Shown here: positions 9,643 through 23,600 of the stretch, piece after piece | Position numbering within the stretch: position 1 is the stretch's first letter | Layout: each line of letters begins with the position of its first letter | Assembly: GCA_900239685.1 (NCBI GenBank) | Contig: OENT01000143.1 | Location: 1-64,000 of the forward strand | DNA length: 64,000 bases | Reading direction: 5' to 3' | Origin: Rotaria macrura | Lineage: Eukaryota; Rotifera; Eurotatoria; Philodinida; Philodinidae | Notes under the pieces: model-generated | Told to the model about the DNA's origin: nothing | Seen by the model: only the letters and a program-made list of their open reading frames with translations | Database searches by the model: none | Position numbers and translations under genes: made by a program

Positions 9643-12384
9643 GATTTTCTTGTATTCACTTTTTCTTCAAACTCATTCAGAAATACAAATCTGAAAAAAT
9701 CGTTTTTTCTATGACTTTTTCCGAAATCTCTTAAAAATTGATCGATAATCAAACTCGACTATTGCATTGTTATTCCATGTTGCAATCTATTCGAATTTAC
9801 TACGTGCTCGAATACTTCTTGGATTTCCCCCCGGAAAAAAACTAATCATCAAGATGAATAACTAGTTTTAAATTCATTTCAAATCTCAAACAAAGAAGTA
9901 AAAATCCAAAGAGGGAATATGTCTGAGTGTTAGATGGCGTTTGACTTCCTAGTTGGACTATGTTTAAAATTTATTGAAACTAAGAAAACCTTGAATAGAC
10001 TAACGTGAATAGATTAATTAGTCAAAAGTTCTTGATACGTAGATCAATAATATTTGTATGTGTGTATATGTATTGCTTATTTCAGTTCAAAACAAAATAT
10101 ATCTGATTTAAAATATCGAACTGACGGCATCATTTTACGATGGAATGGAATATTTAGGATAGTAGCAGAGCAACTTTAGATCATGACAAGATAAAATTTT
10201 AGATGGTAATCTCGTAATAAATTTTATTTCATTGATGACTGGCCTACCGAAAGATATGATATTTATATTCATACAGTTGAATCCTTTTTAGAATTTTTTT
10301 TCATTTTGTAAGGACCTTTCTAAGAACTTTGATGACTCCCTAAAGATGTGCAGGCTCCTCGATGCGATAGATATTCTTTAATGCTTTGAGTTTTACAAAA
10401 ATATGTACGATTTTAATTTCAAATAAAATACAACAGAATGTGATCTAGACACGTGTGATAGCATAAGACTGTAATAATGATCTAGAATGAAATAAAAAGA
10501 AACGAAAAACTTAGAAATTTGACGAACATAAAAGAACCATAAATATATAATACAATAATCATTCCAAATATATTAGAAAAAAAGTTCTAATGAAATCCTA
10601 TTCTTTTGATTCTGATGAAGGATCATGCTTTGTTGGTTGCTCTTGATTATTGAAGAATTGTAGACGCCGTTGTCGCAATTCTAAAATTCGAAGATTCATT
10701 ATGTTTCGTTTATTATATACAAGCTGAAAATTTTTTTTTTCTTTGTCAATATCATTTTACCAGTACTTTTCTAATGCAATCTAAGTGTCACATTGGCTGT
10801 TCGATAGAATTCCTACAACCAATGAATTACACTGGACTGTAGATTATGCTCAGTGTATGTAAGAAAAATATCTATGAATAGTTACAAAAAAGAATCTGCG
10901 TTATTATTGCATTATTATCAACAAAGAAAGCTTTCACGCTATCTTTCACATAAATTTCATGCTTCCATTGAGGACAGTAGACTTTTGCAGTTGGATTTAA
11001 AATGTTGTGGACAGACACATCTCGATGGAAAAATTTGAATATAAAAATTTTTGCCTATATCCATCCATGAAAAACGGCTAACGGTCAACCAACATGATTG
11101 AAGTTGGGGACTCAAATACTCGGACACAAAAAACCGATCTTATTCATTTTAAGTTTTCAGGTAGGTATTCGTATATTCTGCATCCGTGTATCCGATTCAT
11201 TTATAATAATTACCAGAAGAAATGGTAGTCAACAGCCGAAAGACAGTATTTTTGTGCAAAAGTGGCTTGCAAAAGCGCGTTTGTCTCTTGTTATATCTCA
11301 AAAACGGACACATTATTAGACACAAAAACAGTAATGGTAGCTTGAAACACAAATGAACATCATTACTTTGATGTTCTAAACCGATAATTCGAAATACGGA
11401 ATAAAATTTTATATCCAGGATCTTTGTTAAAAAAACATTCCTGTCTGTGGGTTACTTAGTGTTTTGTCAATAGCTCACTCATTTGCCAAAGTATTAATAT
11501 TTTGTTTTTACCAGAAGGTAGCCTTGATTTTTATCTGCAAAACCCTCTCCCGTGCAATTCATTAACATGAAGTATTTTGCAGGGTTTATCACTTCTACCG
11601 TATCAACCAAGAGTTGAGGGCCCTTTTTTTGTATGTGCGTTTCCGACCAGCATTTTATTCATAAAATCCAAATCGATGGACAGTTGAGGCTCAAACTTTC
11701 ACGTATTATAGTATTTTTTTAGTTACATATTGATTAAAAATGACAAGTCTTTTCCTCATATGATTCTCTAGATACATTCGTTGGAAGTTGAACAAATGTC
11801 TGTGCTTTACCTACGTTTTCCATGTATATTGTTATTCGAACGTACACGTATATAAAGAACATTTCCAAGGTATGAGCACATTCGACTGCATAAATATGTA
11901 AGGAAACATTAGGATATGAATTGTTTCTTTCTGCTGTTTCGGAAAATTCAAGACTTCGCTCAATTTGAAATTCCAGAAGATAGTGTCCGTTTAATCGCCT
12001 GTTCCAATCTACCAATATTCGTAATTTTTTTACAGTACACTTTCAATTTCGTTTTGGAAAAATAAACTAGCAAATATTCGTTCTTCCATAATTCAAAATC
12101 ACATGCTCATTTTAACACATCTGACGAAAGGAAATTACTAAAGAGTCTATGCTATTCATATTTTCATTGTAGGTCACTAAAGTCTAAAAGTAAATTGAAA
12201 ATATTCAAAATGAATACTGATCTACATAATGTACGTGGGCTCAATTACATTGTTATCTTTCAAAATAATCAGAATTATTGTTCTCTCGTAATCGAAAAGT
12301 TAAATAAAGTGAATAATCGTTATATTACATACTGCTGTGATTCAAGAACTTCACGATTTAGAGTAAATAAAAAGAAAAACGTTT
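9643..12384. other. Intergenic region between RWDD1 and ATXN3
   Basis: Apart from the orphan exon-like segment at 10598-10723 I see no supported gene. The plus-strand stretch 10880-11040 encodes a peptide ending LLQLDLKCCGQTHLDGKI that resembles the CCG loop of tetraspanins, but without membrane segments or flanking exons. Confidence 0.4.
10598..10723 (-). CDS. Orphan terminal exon-like segment, unknown protein
   Basis: A TTTTCAG acceptor at 10724-10730 opens a 41-codon frame to a stop at 10598-10600. The peptide begins LVYNKRNIMNLRILELRQRR and ends HDPSSESKE. Its basic, Arg/Leu helix and acidic Ser tail look like a protein C-terminus. I could not find an upstream exon in the right phase, though a possible preceding piece ends IRKVL at a donor near 10760. 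It may be the last exon of an unrecognised small gene, a pseudogene remnant or chance. Confidence 0.25.
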   Translation of the reverse strand, partial: LVYNKRNIMNLRILELRQRRLQFFNNQEQPTKHDPSSESKE

Positions 12385-13493
12385 TCAACTACGCTCTTTA
12401 TTTGTCTCTATTGTCAAAGAAATTCTCTTGCCTTCTATAGTCGGTTCTGGAGATACTGCTGTTAACGATGTTGATTCTGTAGTTGCCGATGTTGATTCTG
12501 TTGTTGCATCATTTTTAATTGTTACTGATGTATCCTTAATTAAACTAGCAGCAATAGCTTGATCAAGTAATCTTTGATTAAATGCATCGGCATCTAATTC
12601 ATGATCATTCATAAAAGATGGGTCATTGATGCCGGTTGCATCACGTAATGATTGAGCAAGAACTTTTTGTAGAGCTTTATCTTCAGAATTGTCTAATTCG
12701 ACACTTGCTTTAATTGCACGTTGAATTTCACTTTCATCAAATGATGATGTGGTACCTTGTGACGTTTTGGCACCTCTTTTACTATGATCTTTATCATTAA
12801 CATCAAAACGAGCAGTCAATGAACGATAATAGACTGGATCAATCGTATTATTTAGAAGTTTTTCATCAGCTGTACATGGAAGTAAAGTTCCATGAATAAT
12901 AAATATTGAATAACCACTCTGCTGTAATTGTGCTAGATATAATGAAAGGTATGTATTTGATATTAATTTCGGCACAGTTGATATGGAATTCAAATCGAAA
13001 TATTGTGTACCAAATCGTCGTATAGTTAACCAATGTTCACGTAGATTGCAGATGTAAGCTTGAATAGATTGAGGATCTGCACGTGCTTGTTGAGCTATAG
13101 GTTGTTGACTAGCATATGGAATTAATTCAATATCAAATACGTCTAATGCTTTTTGTAGTACTTGAATACTGAAAAAGCCAGTATCTAGAAAATTAAAATA
13201 TAGTATGACAGCAAAACAATATGTATTAACAAACCATCCATATTTTCCGATCTTATGTAGCGGCTTCCTAGTACACTTCTTTCTTGTTCATCAAGTTCAC
13301 TAAATAAATTGACTTATTTTAAAAAGTCATGCATGTTGTTGTTACTCGATTTAACTACTTACCGTGCAATATCAGCTAGAGAAATAGCCGAAAATATTTC
13401 ACGCTGTAAAAGGTTATTTAATGCATGTTGAGCACATAAAGAACCTTCTTGCACTTCATGATAGATGCCAGTTAATCTTTTAATTTCATTCAT
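12385..13493 (-). CDS. ATXN3: Ataxin-3, Josephin-family deubiquitinase
   Basis: Three exons (13363-13493, 13235-13299, 12385-13184) give 331 residues. The Josephin domain fills about residues 1-180: it begins MNEIKRLTGIYHEVQEGSLC with the catalytic Cys at 20, and the His (REHW, about 116) and Asn (FDLNS, about 131) of the catalytic triad are present. LAQLQQSGYSIF matches the family. Two ubiquitin-interacting motifs follow (ESEIQRAIKASVE and DKALQKVLAQSLRD). The tail has no polyglutamine run; it carries a Thr/Ser repeat (ATTESTS twice). Ataxin-3 trims ubiquitin chains and works with p97/VCP in protein quality control. All three catalytic residues are intact, so the enzyme should be active. Confidence 0.95.
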
Positions 13494-15334
13494 TTTGATT
13501 TATTCTTTTTAATTTTTAGAAATATCTAGAAGAACCATATGGATCAGGATAAAAAAAATAAGTTTTAATCTTTTTTTGAAAACAGCATTCGCATTGAGTT
13601 ACTAAATCTGTGATCATTTTAGTTTCTTTTTCTTGATTAACAAGAATAAGGTCATTGTTTTTTAAAAACTAAATCATTAGTATTCAATCATATCAATCTA
13701 GGACTGATCATTTTCAGTTATTGAATATCGAACATATTGATGAAGAATGAAATTTCGTTCGTCAATTTTGATAAACTTTCCTGTTCTCTAGATGATTCTT
13801 CAGGTTCATTGTTTGCTTCAACGAAGCCTAGGAAAAATCGTTCAATAGACTTGTCAAATCATCGAAACTCGTCCTCCTCGCACAATCCTGGCATGCGAGG
13901 AATGTTCTCCATCCACTCCCAAATTCTTTGTATAAAAATGTTCAACTGATCAAGCGCATTTGAATCGTGACGATCATCAACATTATGGAAATCAAAATGA
14001 ATTTCGAATAGTCTGAAAAGTTTCGATCGTTATTTCGTTGTTACCGAAATAATGCATATTCACTATATTGAGTTCTTTCAAGTTCATGTTCAGCGGATGA
14101 ACGTCATAAAATTCATGTGTGACTTTCGAACCGAAGTTTTGTTTACAGATGCACCTCAACGTGTTATTCTTCTATCAAGTGAAAATTTGAATATTTGTCA
14201 TTGCTTCTATGTTAAGAATTAGTTGTGATAGTTATACATTTTATGTATGTATATCACAGTTACTGATTGAATCTTCTTTTTTTACGATAAACTGAAATAG
14301 TAAAATTTCAAATACGTCATAGTTCTCACTATTGTCATGTGAGACATATCACAATGGCAAGTTTTGAATCAATGCATGAAAAGTAATTCTGTTGCTTACG
14401 AAGAGTATTTTCTATCAAATATAAGTTGCAAGCATGATACCAATATGAACATGTATTTTTGTTATACGAGGATTTATGTGCGTCATCCGATATTCAATTT
14501 GTGTCTATGTTCTAAAAACTAGGTGTTTATTGGTTCGGAACAAGAGACACCGATCAAATTTTGTCAAGAGACATTAGAACTCATTGAAGATTATCTCGCT
14601 TATAACACTAATGTCTCTGTAGAAATAATCTAAAAGTCGGCAGACTTTTGATGATATAAAAAGCTCCTTTGGGTGTAATCGATACATAAAGTCCGGAATG
14701 AAAAGCAATGTGAAAACGACGGAAACTCTAGTCGTCAATACATCTTTTTACTATGAGCGATCATTTGCTTATTAAGTTATACCACATTTGATAAAGTCTA
14801 GTCTAGTTTGTCGCATGTTGATAACTGATATATATCTAGAATAATTAGATGGAATCCCATTCACAGAAAAACAAATGAGACATCAATGTTTTCCATTTTA
14901 TATTTTTCCAGAAGATGCGATAGAAGAAATGCATGACAACACCAAGAAAATGAACATGATAATTCTTAGGATAACATTAACGAAGAAAAAAACTGAGCAG
15001 AATGTAATGATAAGATTTCTTTCAGTGAAAAGTTGCTTTTGTTGTATTTTATATGCTTTTTTGAAAAATTTAACTTCAGTGAGAAAGATACAGATCAATA
15101 GCATGAATGATAGTATGAGAAAAAAAGAAGTCAAACAAAATGAATAAGTATATACTTAGATAAATAGATTAGGAACAAAGTATAGCTTTATCCCGCGAAA
15201 GAAAAAATAAACAAACGAAAGGAATCAACGATGAAGTTCAAAGAGAATAAATAGAGAGAGAAAGTGTTCTTTTTTAATTTTGTCTTTCGATTTTATTTAA
15301 ATAATGATCAGTAACAGGAATTCAATATGCAATC
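13494..15334. other. Intergenic region, nothing recognised
   Basis: AT-rich sequence. The opposite-strand frames around 14875-15147 overlap each other and resemble low-complexity chance frames. No repeat or RNA gene seen. Confidence 0.5.
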
Positions 15335-17645
15335 TTATTTCTTGCCGCCTGAACTATTTCCACCGAAATCAAGATGATCACCATGTGTGGCACTCGTACT
15401 CATAGATCCTCCACTAGCACCATGAAGCTGATCATGATCTTCATCATTAAAACTCATAGCTGATCTCGATGGTGTTATTTTTGATTTAACGGCCGTAACA
15501 GTCGAGCCAAGTGTGCTTTCAAAAGTTTTGAAGTACGATGAATCTAAAAATAGCAAAGATTAATTTCGATTTTTCATACGAAAAACACATATGATGAGAA
15601 AGAAACAAATTATAATAATGCATACTTCGAAGAGAGCCAATACCAGATTTAAATGTTGAATTAACTGTTTGTAATGTTGGTGCAATTTTTTCCGAAGCAG
15701 CACTTAATGTTTCAGCTGTTTTCTGATAAGCTACAGTCGATTTGATATCACTAACAGTTTCATTCCAATCTTGTTTTATATCATCAACAATGCTGACACC
15801 TAATAATGTTTTTAATTCATGCTCACGTTTCAATTTAGCACTTAGTACTTGACGCAATGTAACGATTTCATCTTGAACCTTCAGCAATTCTGAAATAAAT
15901 AAAATTTGATCGTTCATTTTTGATGAAAATCTTTCATGTTGAACATTTCAGGATATTTTAAATTTAGTTCTCATATTGAAGAATATTAAAAAAAACATCA
16001 TTTTACTGATGATTTCTAACTACGAGAGAAATCATTCGATGATTGCTTATCAAGTATATAGATTATTAGTAAAACAATAATATATTCATATGGCTAAGAC
16101 CAAACATTTTACTTGCATATTTAAAAAGTACCATAACTGAGTAGTTTCTTTAATCGTTAGGTGATGATAATTAGTTTATGAGAGCTGACTTTTGTTTCTC
16201 ATCGCTGATTATTAAGATTTCACTTATCAAAACATGAAGTTGTAAGAGAAAGATATTTCATCCGTATCGTAACTGTTTTTGTCATAATATATTCGATATA
16301 ACAACTCGCTACTATTTTAGTTCAACACATATCTTAGATCTTGTTTATTAATCGAATCAGATGCTACAGTTAAACGGGATAATTTCGTTGACAACTTAAG
16401 TTTGCCGTCACTTTTTCATTAAATTCATGAGTGATTTAAAAAATTCAGTCGATCAACGCCGAGTTTCTATTGCTTTCAAGCTCAGTGTTGCACTAGACCA
16501 GTGATTAGATGGTACTCGAGCTTCACTCGATTATAAAATGCAGTGCAAAGCACTCGCTCCGGTCTTAAGAAAAAACGGAAGTCACATAGTAAGTGAGTAG
16601 ACAATCTCGATGATTCACTGTTTACTGTCAGCTGTGCATACACAGCTGTTTGACACATAAATAGATGGAGTGGTGCCAAACTTGTGTTTTCGTGTTAATT
16701 ATCTTAAAATCGAGAGAAGGCAGACATCTCGCAAGATCGTCATTGGACTCTAAATTCTTGCATCTCGCATTCTCGAGTTCATTATGGCAAAAAAACGATG
16801 ATACTTATGGGTGCGTTCTGAATGTTAGAAAAAACAAAACTAGAATAACGAAGAATATCATTTATTTCATATAATTTGATGCGCACACTTTGAAGAAGTT
16901 CTTCCATAGACTGACATCAAAGATTCATGCCGACAATGAGGGTGAACATTTTCAACCAATCGGTTTTCATCGAGAAAGGGTTTCGTTTTCGAGCAAGACC
17001 TTGTTCGATTTATTGTGGCGTATAATTAGAATCAATCGATGGATGTATTCATAAAGATACGTTGTTTTGTCGAAACACACGCCAACGAGCAGCAAAAGAA
17101 ACGCGATAACCTTGAAAAGTAACATGTGGTGTCCTCTTCTCTCTCAATATGTTACAGTAAAGCGAACGTTTCCTTCCGACATCTAAGACATCGTTATTGG
17201 TATGAGTCTTCGAAGTTTTTGACAACCTATTCAAAAACAAAGTTGAAACTTATCGTTTCCATGAAAACAAAAAGATGTTGCAATCATAACATCGTCTACG
17301 TTACTCTTCAAAAGATATAGAAACATGTTAACGGTAAATAAGCCATGCCTGAAAGATTTTCTTCTTGTTCATCGTCCTCTAAAAGAATTCTCGTATATGC
17401 TATTAGAATAATATCAATCTGCAATTGTTTAGACGAAAACAATGTTTGCTATTTTCTTATTCTAATTTGTATAAAATGCTGTTGCAAAATTGTATGTATT
17501 TACCTTGACGATAGTCTTCTTCTTGCTTAAGACGATCATCTTCACGTAAAACAAATTGTTGTTGATTACCACTTGAAGCTGATGCGCTTAATCCAGAATC
17601 ACTATCAAATGGTTTCGGCATTTTTGTCGGTTGTTGATTATCCAT
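15335..17645 (-). CDS. TPD52: Tumour protein D52 family member
   Basis: Exons 17504-17645, 15626-15889 and 15335-15543 give 204 residues, the usual family length. The second exon encodes the coiled coil (ELLKVQDEIVTLRQVLSAKL) and then LKTLLGVSIVDDIKQDW and AYQKTAETLSAASEK, all family signatures; the junction to exon 3 restores NSSYFKTFES, matching NSPTFKSFEE of vertebrate TPD52. The tail is Gly/Ser/His-rich and less conserved. TPD52 proteins form homo- and heteromers through the coiled coil and act in vesicle trafficking and lipid-droplet biology. The first intron is 1.6 kb, long for this window, and contains an 8-base inverted repeat (CAGCTGTG-CATA-CACAGCTG near 16630). Which vertebrate paralogue is closest (TPD52, TPD52L1 or L2) cannot be told. 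Confidence 0.9.
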
Positions 17646-20600
17646 TTTATTTTTCTTGGATTTTTCTTCAGTGATAAAATAAATTTATCTATAAACATAT
17701 GTTCATTCGTTTTTATCAATGTATAACACAAACAATACCAAATAAAGTTTAGCGAAAAACAAGACAATAGTTGAAATAGAGTATTTCCTTCCAATTCAAT
17801 ACATTGATCAACTAAGAAAACTATATTATGCTCCAATGATGAATAAAAACACATTCTTGTGAATAGAAACAAATTAGGAGTAAACAAATAAATGATCTAG
17901 TTTAATAACTTCTGGTAAACTTCTTACTTAATAGAACAGTGGCTATGTGGAATAAAGTAAAGTGTTCCATGTGGAATTCCGATTCTAAATACACGGTAAG
18001 ATTGACTTTTAGGAAGAAAAAAGAAAGAGAAAACTCCGATTCATGGTAAAGGTCACTTTTTTCTCTTTTCTTTCTTGGCTTCGATGATGCTTGATGTTTG
18101 TGTGGCTTGTGCTTATCAAAATACCGTTTGCTTCTTTTTCTTTCATGCTCATTGTTCGATGAGAAAAAAGAACGAAAAAAAGCTATGATTGAATTATTCT
18201 TCCTCTTTGACTGACAATCCCTCTCTCTATATATATATATATGTATATTTATATATACGTAATTCATTTGTGTGAATAATTTTGACTATTGTGTTGTTGA
18301 CTTTTTCTTTTCAGCAGAAATGCATTAAATTTTATCTTACATCAAAACTTTCATCTTTTATGTTTACCATTATTCATATGTTTCTATTGAAGATTCAATA
18401 GAAAACAAGTGGAAAACATATTTCATTTCATGATTCGTTTATGAGCAATATCGGTTGCACCGGTACAACACAGAAATGACAAAAGGTTACAATTTCGTGA
18501 GATGATGTATTTTTGAAAGTTTTAATATGCTCTGTGTGTCAATGAATCTGTTTTGATATAGATTGGACAACCTCTTTCATAGAGTATGTACGTCAATACG
18601 TAACAAAGTAGAGGTCAACAAGGACGAGTGTGAAGAAAAAAAAGATTAAATTATGTTGTGCTCTGTAGATGTAACAACAATGAAGCTAAGCTGATTCAAA
18701 GCTTAGAAATAGTACATGAGTTATAGAAGAGGCACGATGCAAATATTCGAATAGAAATCATGCATTCCATGTTTTTCTCTTTTCTAGAAAGCAAACAGCT
18801 ACTGTAGAGGGTTGACTCACTCGAAGAAAAGTTTCTGTGAAGTTTCTCATTTACAATATATAATCAAAAGAAGAAAAAAAACATGAGTGATATAAACTTG
18901 TCAGTAAAATCCTTGCGGGAATGAAAATGTCAAACTCAAAGTAGTTTTTAGCTGTTAGCTAAAAGGGCATTCTATGTTGGGACCTGCAAAGTCAATATTC
19001 ATTTATTCAATTCTCTGGAATAGTAAAAGACGAATAGTTCATTTGTTTTTATGAAATGCTATTGATAGAAGATTATGATCTGTTAGCACACATCGACAAC
19101 ATCATTTGCGAAAGACAAGGAAAAAAGTAACGTGCAAAAAGAATGTCTGTGTAGATGACAAATAACAATCACTTACAAGGGAAACTTAAAATTCGTTTCG
19201 AAAAAACATTTCAATTGAGTTATCTCTTAACGATTGAAAAAAACTGCTGGACACTCGTAGATTGAAACCTGTATTGCATTGTTCAGAAACCATGATCACT
19301 CAGTCAAACTATTAGAGATACTTTGAATTCCTTTATTATCTCTATGAGATATTTTCTTATATTAATAGTTGTATTTTATCAGCTCTAAAACTCACACATG
19401 AGTTTTAGTTTGGGTTTTCTCAAGAAACCTATCCGAAACATCCACCTACAGAACATATTTTTATTGTAGCGTGAAGCGCTACAACTATTCTGCTATCTAA
19501 TTCACAGGTACAGAATTCATTGTTAAACTCCTAGTCTATATATAGGTATATACTATAACATACTCGAAGCGGTATTCTACGATGACTAAACCCTCATAGA
19601 ATATTTTGTCTTTTTCCCATAGAAATTTAACACCCAAAAACTGATCAATGTTGCTATTGAATTTCTAAATTTTGCAAAATTTTCGAGCTAGGTATTAGAA
19701 TTTTGAAACGATGCATACATTTTAGATGGTGATGTTATACGATGAAAAATGTCATCTGCACTTGTTTATTTTTATCTTATTTTCAAAGAATAGGAAAACA
19801 GTATTTCATTGGATGTCATAATTTCTCACTCATTGCTGTGAATGATATCAGTTGAATTATAGCTCATCGAGGTATCTTAATGTTTATGAAAGAAAACGTT
19901 ATGTATTCAGATGCTAAAGTTGAACTTACTCGTAATATAATATAAAAATAGACAATCGCACGTGACATCTTTTATTATACAAGATCACCATCTAAAAGTT
20001 ATGCATGGTTTCAAATTTCTAACAACTAGCTCAAGACTTTTGTAAAATATAGAAACTCACTAGTAATATGGAACATGTTTTTTGCACCTAACTTTCTATG
20101 GACACAAACGAAATATATTATGGAGGTGAACTCGTTAGGTTTTAACAACGAGTATGTAAAGTATTCAAAACTGAGACTCATACTTAGCGATCTTTTCTCG
20201 TGAGTCAATTATCGACATAATCATCTTAAAGTTAAGATAGATTACCTTGTCGATAAATGAAGCTAACCTACCATGACGACTTGTAATCCAATCATATTCA
20301 CTGATGATATTCGCCTATAGTTTGATGTTGCAACTTACGCACATATCTTATTAATGATCGTTTTAATTCTGCGATAATTACAATTTACCATAGAGATTTT
20401 ATTTTCAATCTTAAAAAAACAGAAAAAGAACATGTATTTATAATGAATTCTTCTTTAATCTGTTTTTCTTCTTTTTAAATTGAAATAAATATTAGTAATC
20501 ATTAATAATTCCCACCGACGCTCGATATTTAACATAAAAACATAATAAACAGAATGAAGAAAAAGAATGAAAGGATACACACTAACAGATGAGAAACAAT

Positions 20601-20678
20601 GTAGAAGACTGAGAAATCTATTTGACCACTCAAATGAGAACTGTTCGAGACCGGAAAAAAGAAAAAAAAACAAACAGA
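17646..20678. other. Intergenic region, nothing coding recognised
   Basis: Contains a TA-rich microsatellite near 18225-18260 next to a CT run. The minus-strand frame at 17902-18267 is Lys/Ser/Phe-rich low complexity and not supported as a gene. No other structure was seen. Confidence 0.5.
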
Positions 20679-23600
20679 TCATAAAGCATCGTAATGGAAT
20701 GCTTGTGCTTGAACTTTACGTTCACGATCATCTTCGACCTAGAAAATACATTGAAAAATCTTCTCTCATGCTTTTAATACACAAAATAGCACATACTTTT
20801 TCACGATATTGTAATAAAGCAAGTACACCGGCTAATACCACTAATGTTACACCTAATGCTATTCCTGTATGAAGAATCATTCGACTAGGTGTCAGAAATA
20901 GTTTACTATGCCACCTAAATATGTAGTACATGGAAAATTTATATGAAAAAAACCAAATTTAATTATTCAATTTGCATTACTTTTCAGGATTCATCAACGG
21001 TATTGGAATGACAACGATTTGTGAATTCGGAATCATTTGTGTATATGTTCGATATAATTTATTCTTGAATAGGCAGAAAATTGAAATGAAATATTTGTTA
21101 TTCAAGAGAAATTATTTTTATCAAACCAACCGATTTTTGATTTGGTGGAACTCCTACAGTTATTTTTTCCACGAAATTGGGCGTCGAACCAAGTCCAATT
21201 ATTACATATGGTAATTCAAGTGTTAACTGGCCAGCTTGGGACATTTGAACAGCTACCGAGAAACATAAATCAAATTAACACAAATAATAAATTCATAGCA
21301 TAGCATAGGATTTACTGGTTGACAAGAGAATGATTTGTCTAGAGTCTTTACGGTCTTAAATACTGCAATCAACAAAATTTTTCCGTTCAAAAACAATGTC
21401 GATATATTTCTCACTCCATATTCCAACTATCTATGTTAGTTGTATTTTCATTGCCAATCATTCAGATTAGTTCACTATTGAAAATCCAAGATAACTTCTA
21501 TTTCAGTCTATTCAAGACATTGTCAATACAAATAGGTTATGTTCTCTGCGCTCGATCTCACAAAAATTACATGAAATTTAAATGATAAGACCAATTTTAC
21601 GAGATTCGACTTTTTTTTCTAAACTCATACCGAAACTAGTATAAGTAATGGCAGTCATGACGTTCAAAACTTGACATTATTATTTAGAACAGGCTTCATG
21701 TTAAAGTCCAGATGCACTATGCGAGTACGTGTTGACTATGGTATCCTGTATGTAGCTACTCTTATAGTTAGTCAATTTGGATAAATCATAGTCTAAATTA
21801 GAATTTGTTCAGTTCTCTATACAGAGTTTCAAGTCGTTCAAACTATGTTTATGTTTACCAGACACTAGTTTGAGAACTAAGGTTTTTGCTTCTATGCTCT
21901 ATTCACTAGTAAACTCAGTATTGTATTATAACTAGATTTAAGTCTTATTTACCTCAATAGCTTAATAGTATTGAGAGGCTATTTCTCTTAAAATCTGAAA
22001 CGACGTTCTCTATATCAATCTCATCAAAGTTTAAATATAGACTCGACACAGTCCCATTACGATTGAGCTCATTATTGTGGTGGTATTCTACATTAACAAA
22101 AATTATGCCGTTCCATTCCAACGTGAATATCGTATTTCAAATTTTTTGTGTCTTTGCATTATTGAACTAAAGAAAAACAATTTAACGAAGATATTCTATG
22201 TTAACTTAAAGTGTCGGTTTTACAATATAAAAATACACTTTCAAGAAATAAATTTTCAACACATGTATATACCTGCTAATTTAATGACGTTATCTTTTAT
22301 TCCACTCATAATTGTGATGGTTTCCATTGTAATCGATTGACCTGGTTGATTGTTACCATAGGGCTGAAAGAACAAATATACTAATTGCAAGTTTTCGGCT
22401 GAGACTTACTAATTTGTTTTGACTAGAACATGTCGTACACGTGAAACTACTGAGAACTATAAAAAGAAGACACGGTAAACTAAAATCAGAATTTCTTCGT
22501 ATTTATCCAGTACTTACCCATAACTTTAATGAAATGTACATCTTGCATAATAGAATTTTGAAAAGCAGTTAATTTAAAAGTTTGATTCACATTTTGTACC
22601 ACAAGTAAGTCTGGATAACCCTAGATGTTAAAATAGTATTGAACTAAATATATTTACTGTCATGAGAATCATACATTTTCTAAAATATCAAAAAAAGCAG
22701 CAAGAGTAGTATTTGTTGCGGCCAAGACAAATTTTTCATGAGTCTGTGGTATAAATGTTCGATTATAAGTGCACGATTGCTTTGTATCTGCTTCACATAA
22801 TTGATTTAGAAGAACGATTGAAATAGTATTACCCGCTCTATATCAAATATGTATGTGAAAATTGAAAACGAACAAAAAAATCTATTAACCTATCACTCAT
22901 AACTGTGACCATATCTGGATAACCATCAAGATTATAATCAGCTATTTTAATACTGAATGGTATTTTATCGAACGGTGATGGAACTTGATCATGTAAAGGA
23001 AAATGTATTCCATTATCGAATTGAATCGGTATTTGATGCCACTAAAATAAAATGTATAATATGAAAGACATGGCGAACTGAATATTAGCTATAATGAATT
23101 CTAGACTCCGAAATAGGAGTTACGTAGGTTTGCCAAGATATGCTTCTTCTATCTAATTTTAATATATACATATATATATAAATGTACATTCGAGCTTTAC
23201 TCCATTATAGCAGTTGCCTTAATAGGCTCCGCCATCTCTCATCTTGTAGAGCATAATAACCAATAGAATACAAACGTCGAACCGAACTGAAGTTTTTTGA
23301 TCAGCTAATAAATCTATTCAACTATCTTGTGCAGATCGGATAAGTTCCCCACTTTTAAACAGATGAATCAAGTTCGTATATCTGATACTCATCTGTCTTT
23401 TGAGGTTATGTTTTTCAAAGATTATTTGTTGTGGAATGTGTTATTTTAAGGAAAGTCTTTTGTTCTTCTTAGTTTCCTATAAAAACAGACAGCATTGCTT
23501 TATGCTTTTTTTCTCTAATACCATGAAGATATCGCAAGTGTCGAAATAGATTCTATGACATAAACTATACTGATGAAGAATCTGTTCTACTCGAGTAGAC

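Noticed and set aside
10853-11038. Plus-strand frame ending LLQLDLKCCGQTHLDGKI, reminiscent of the tetraspanin CCG loop
   Set aside because: The matching stretch is short, no membrane segments or exons in phase were found around it, and the frame lacks a good start.
17902-18267. Minus-strand 121-codon frame
   Set aside because: It translates a TA microsatellite and Lys/Ser-rich low complexity; no homology recognised.
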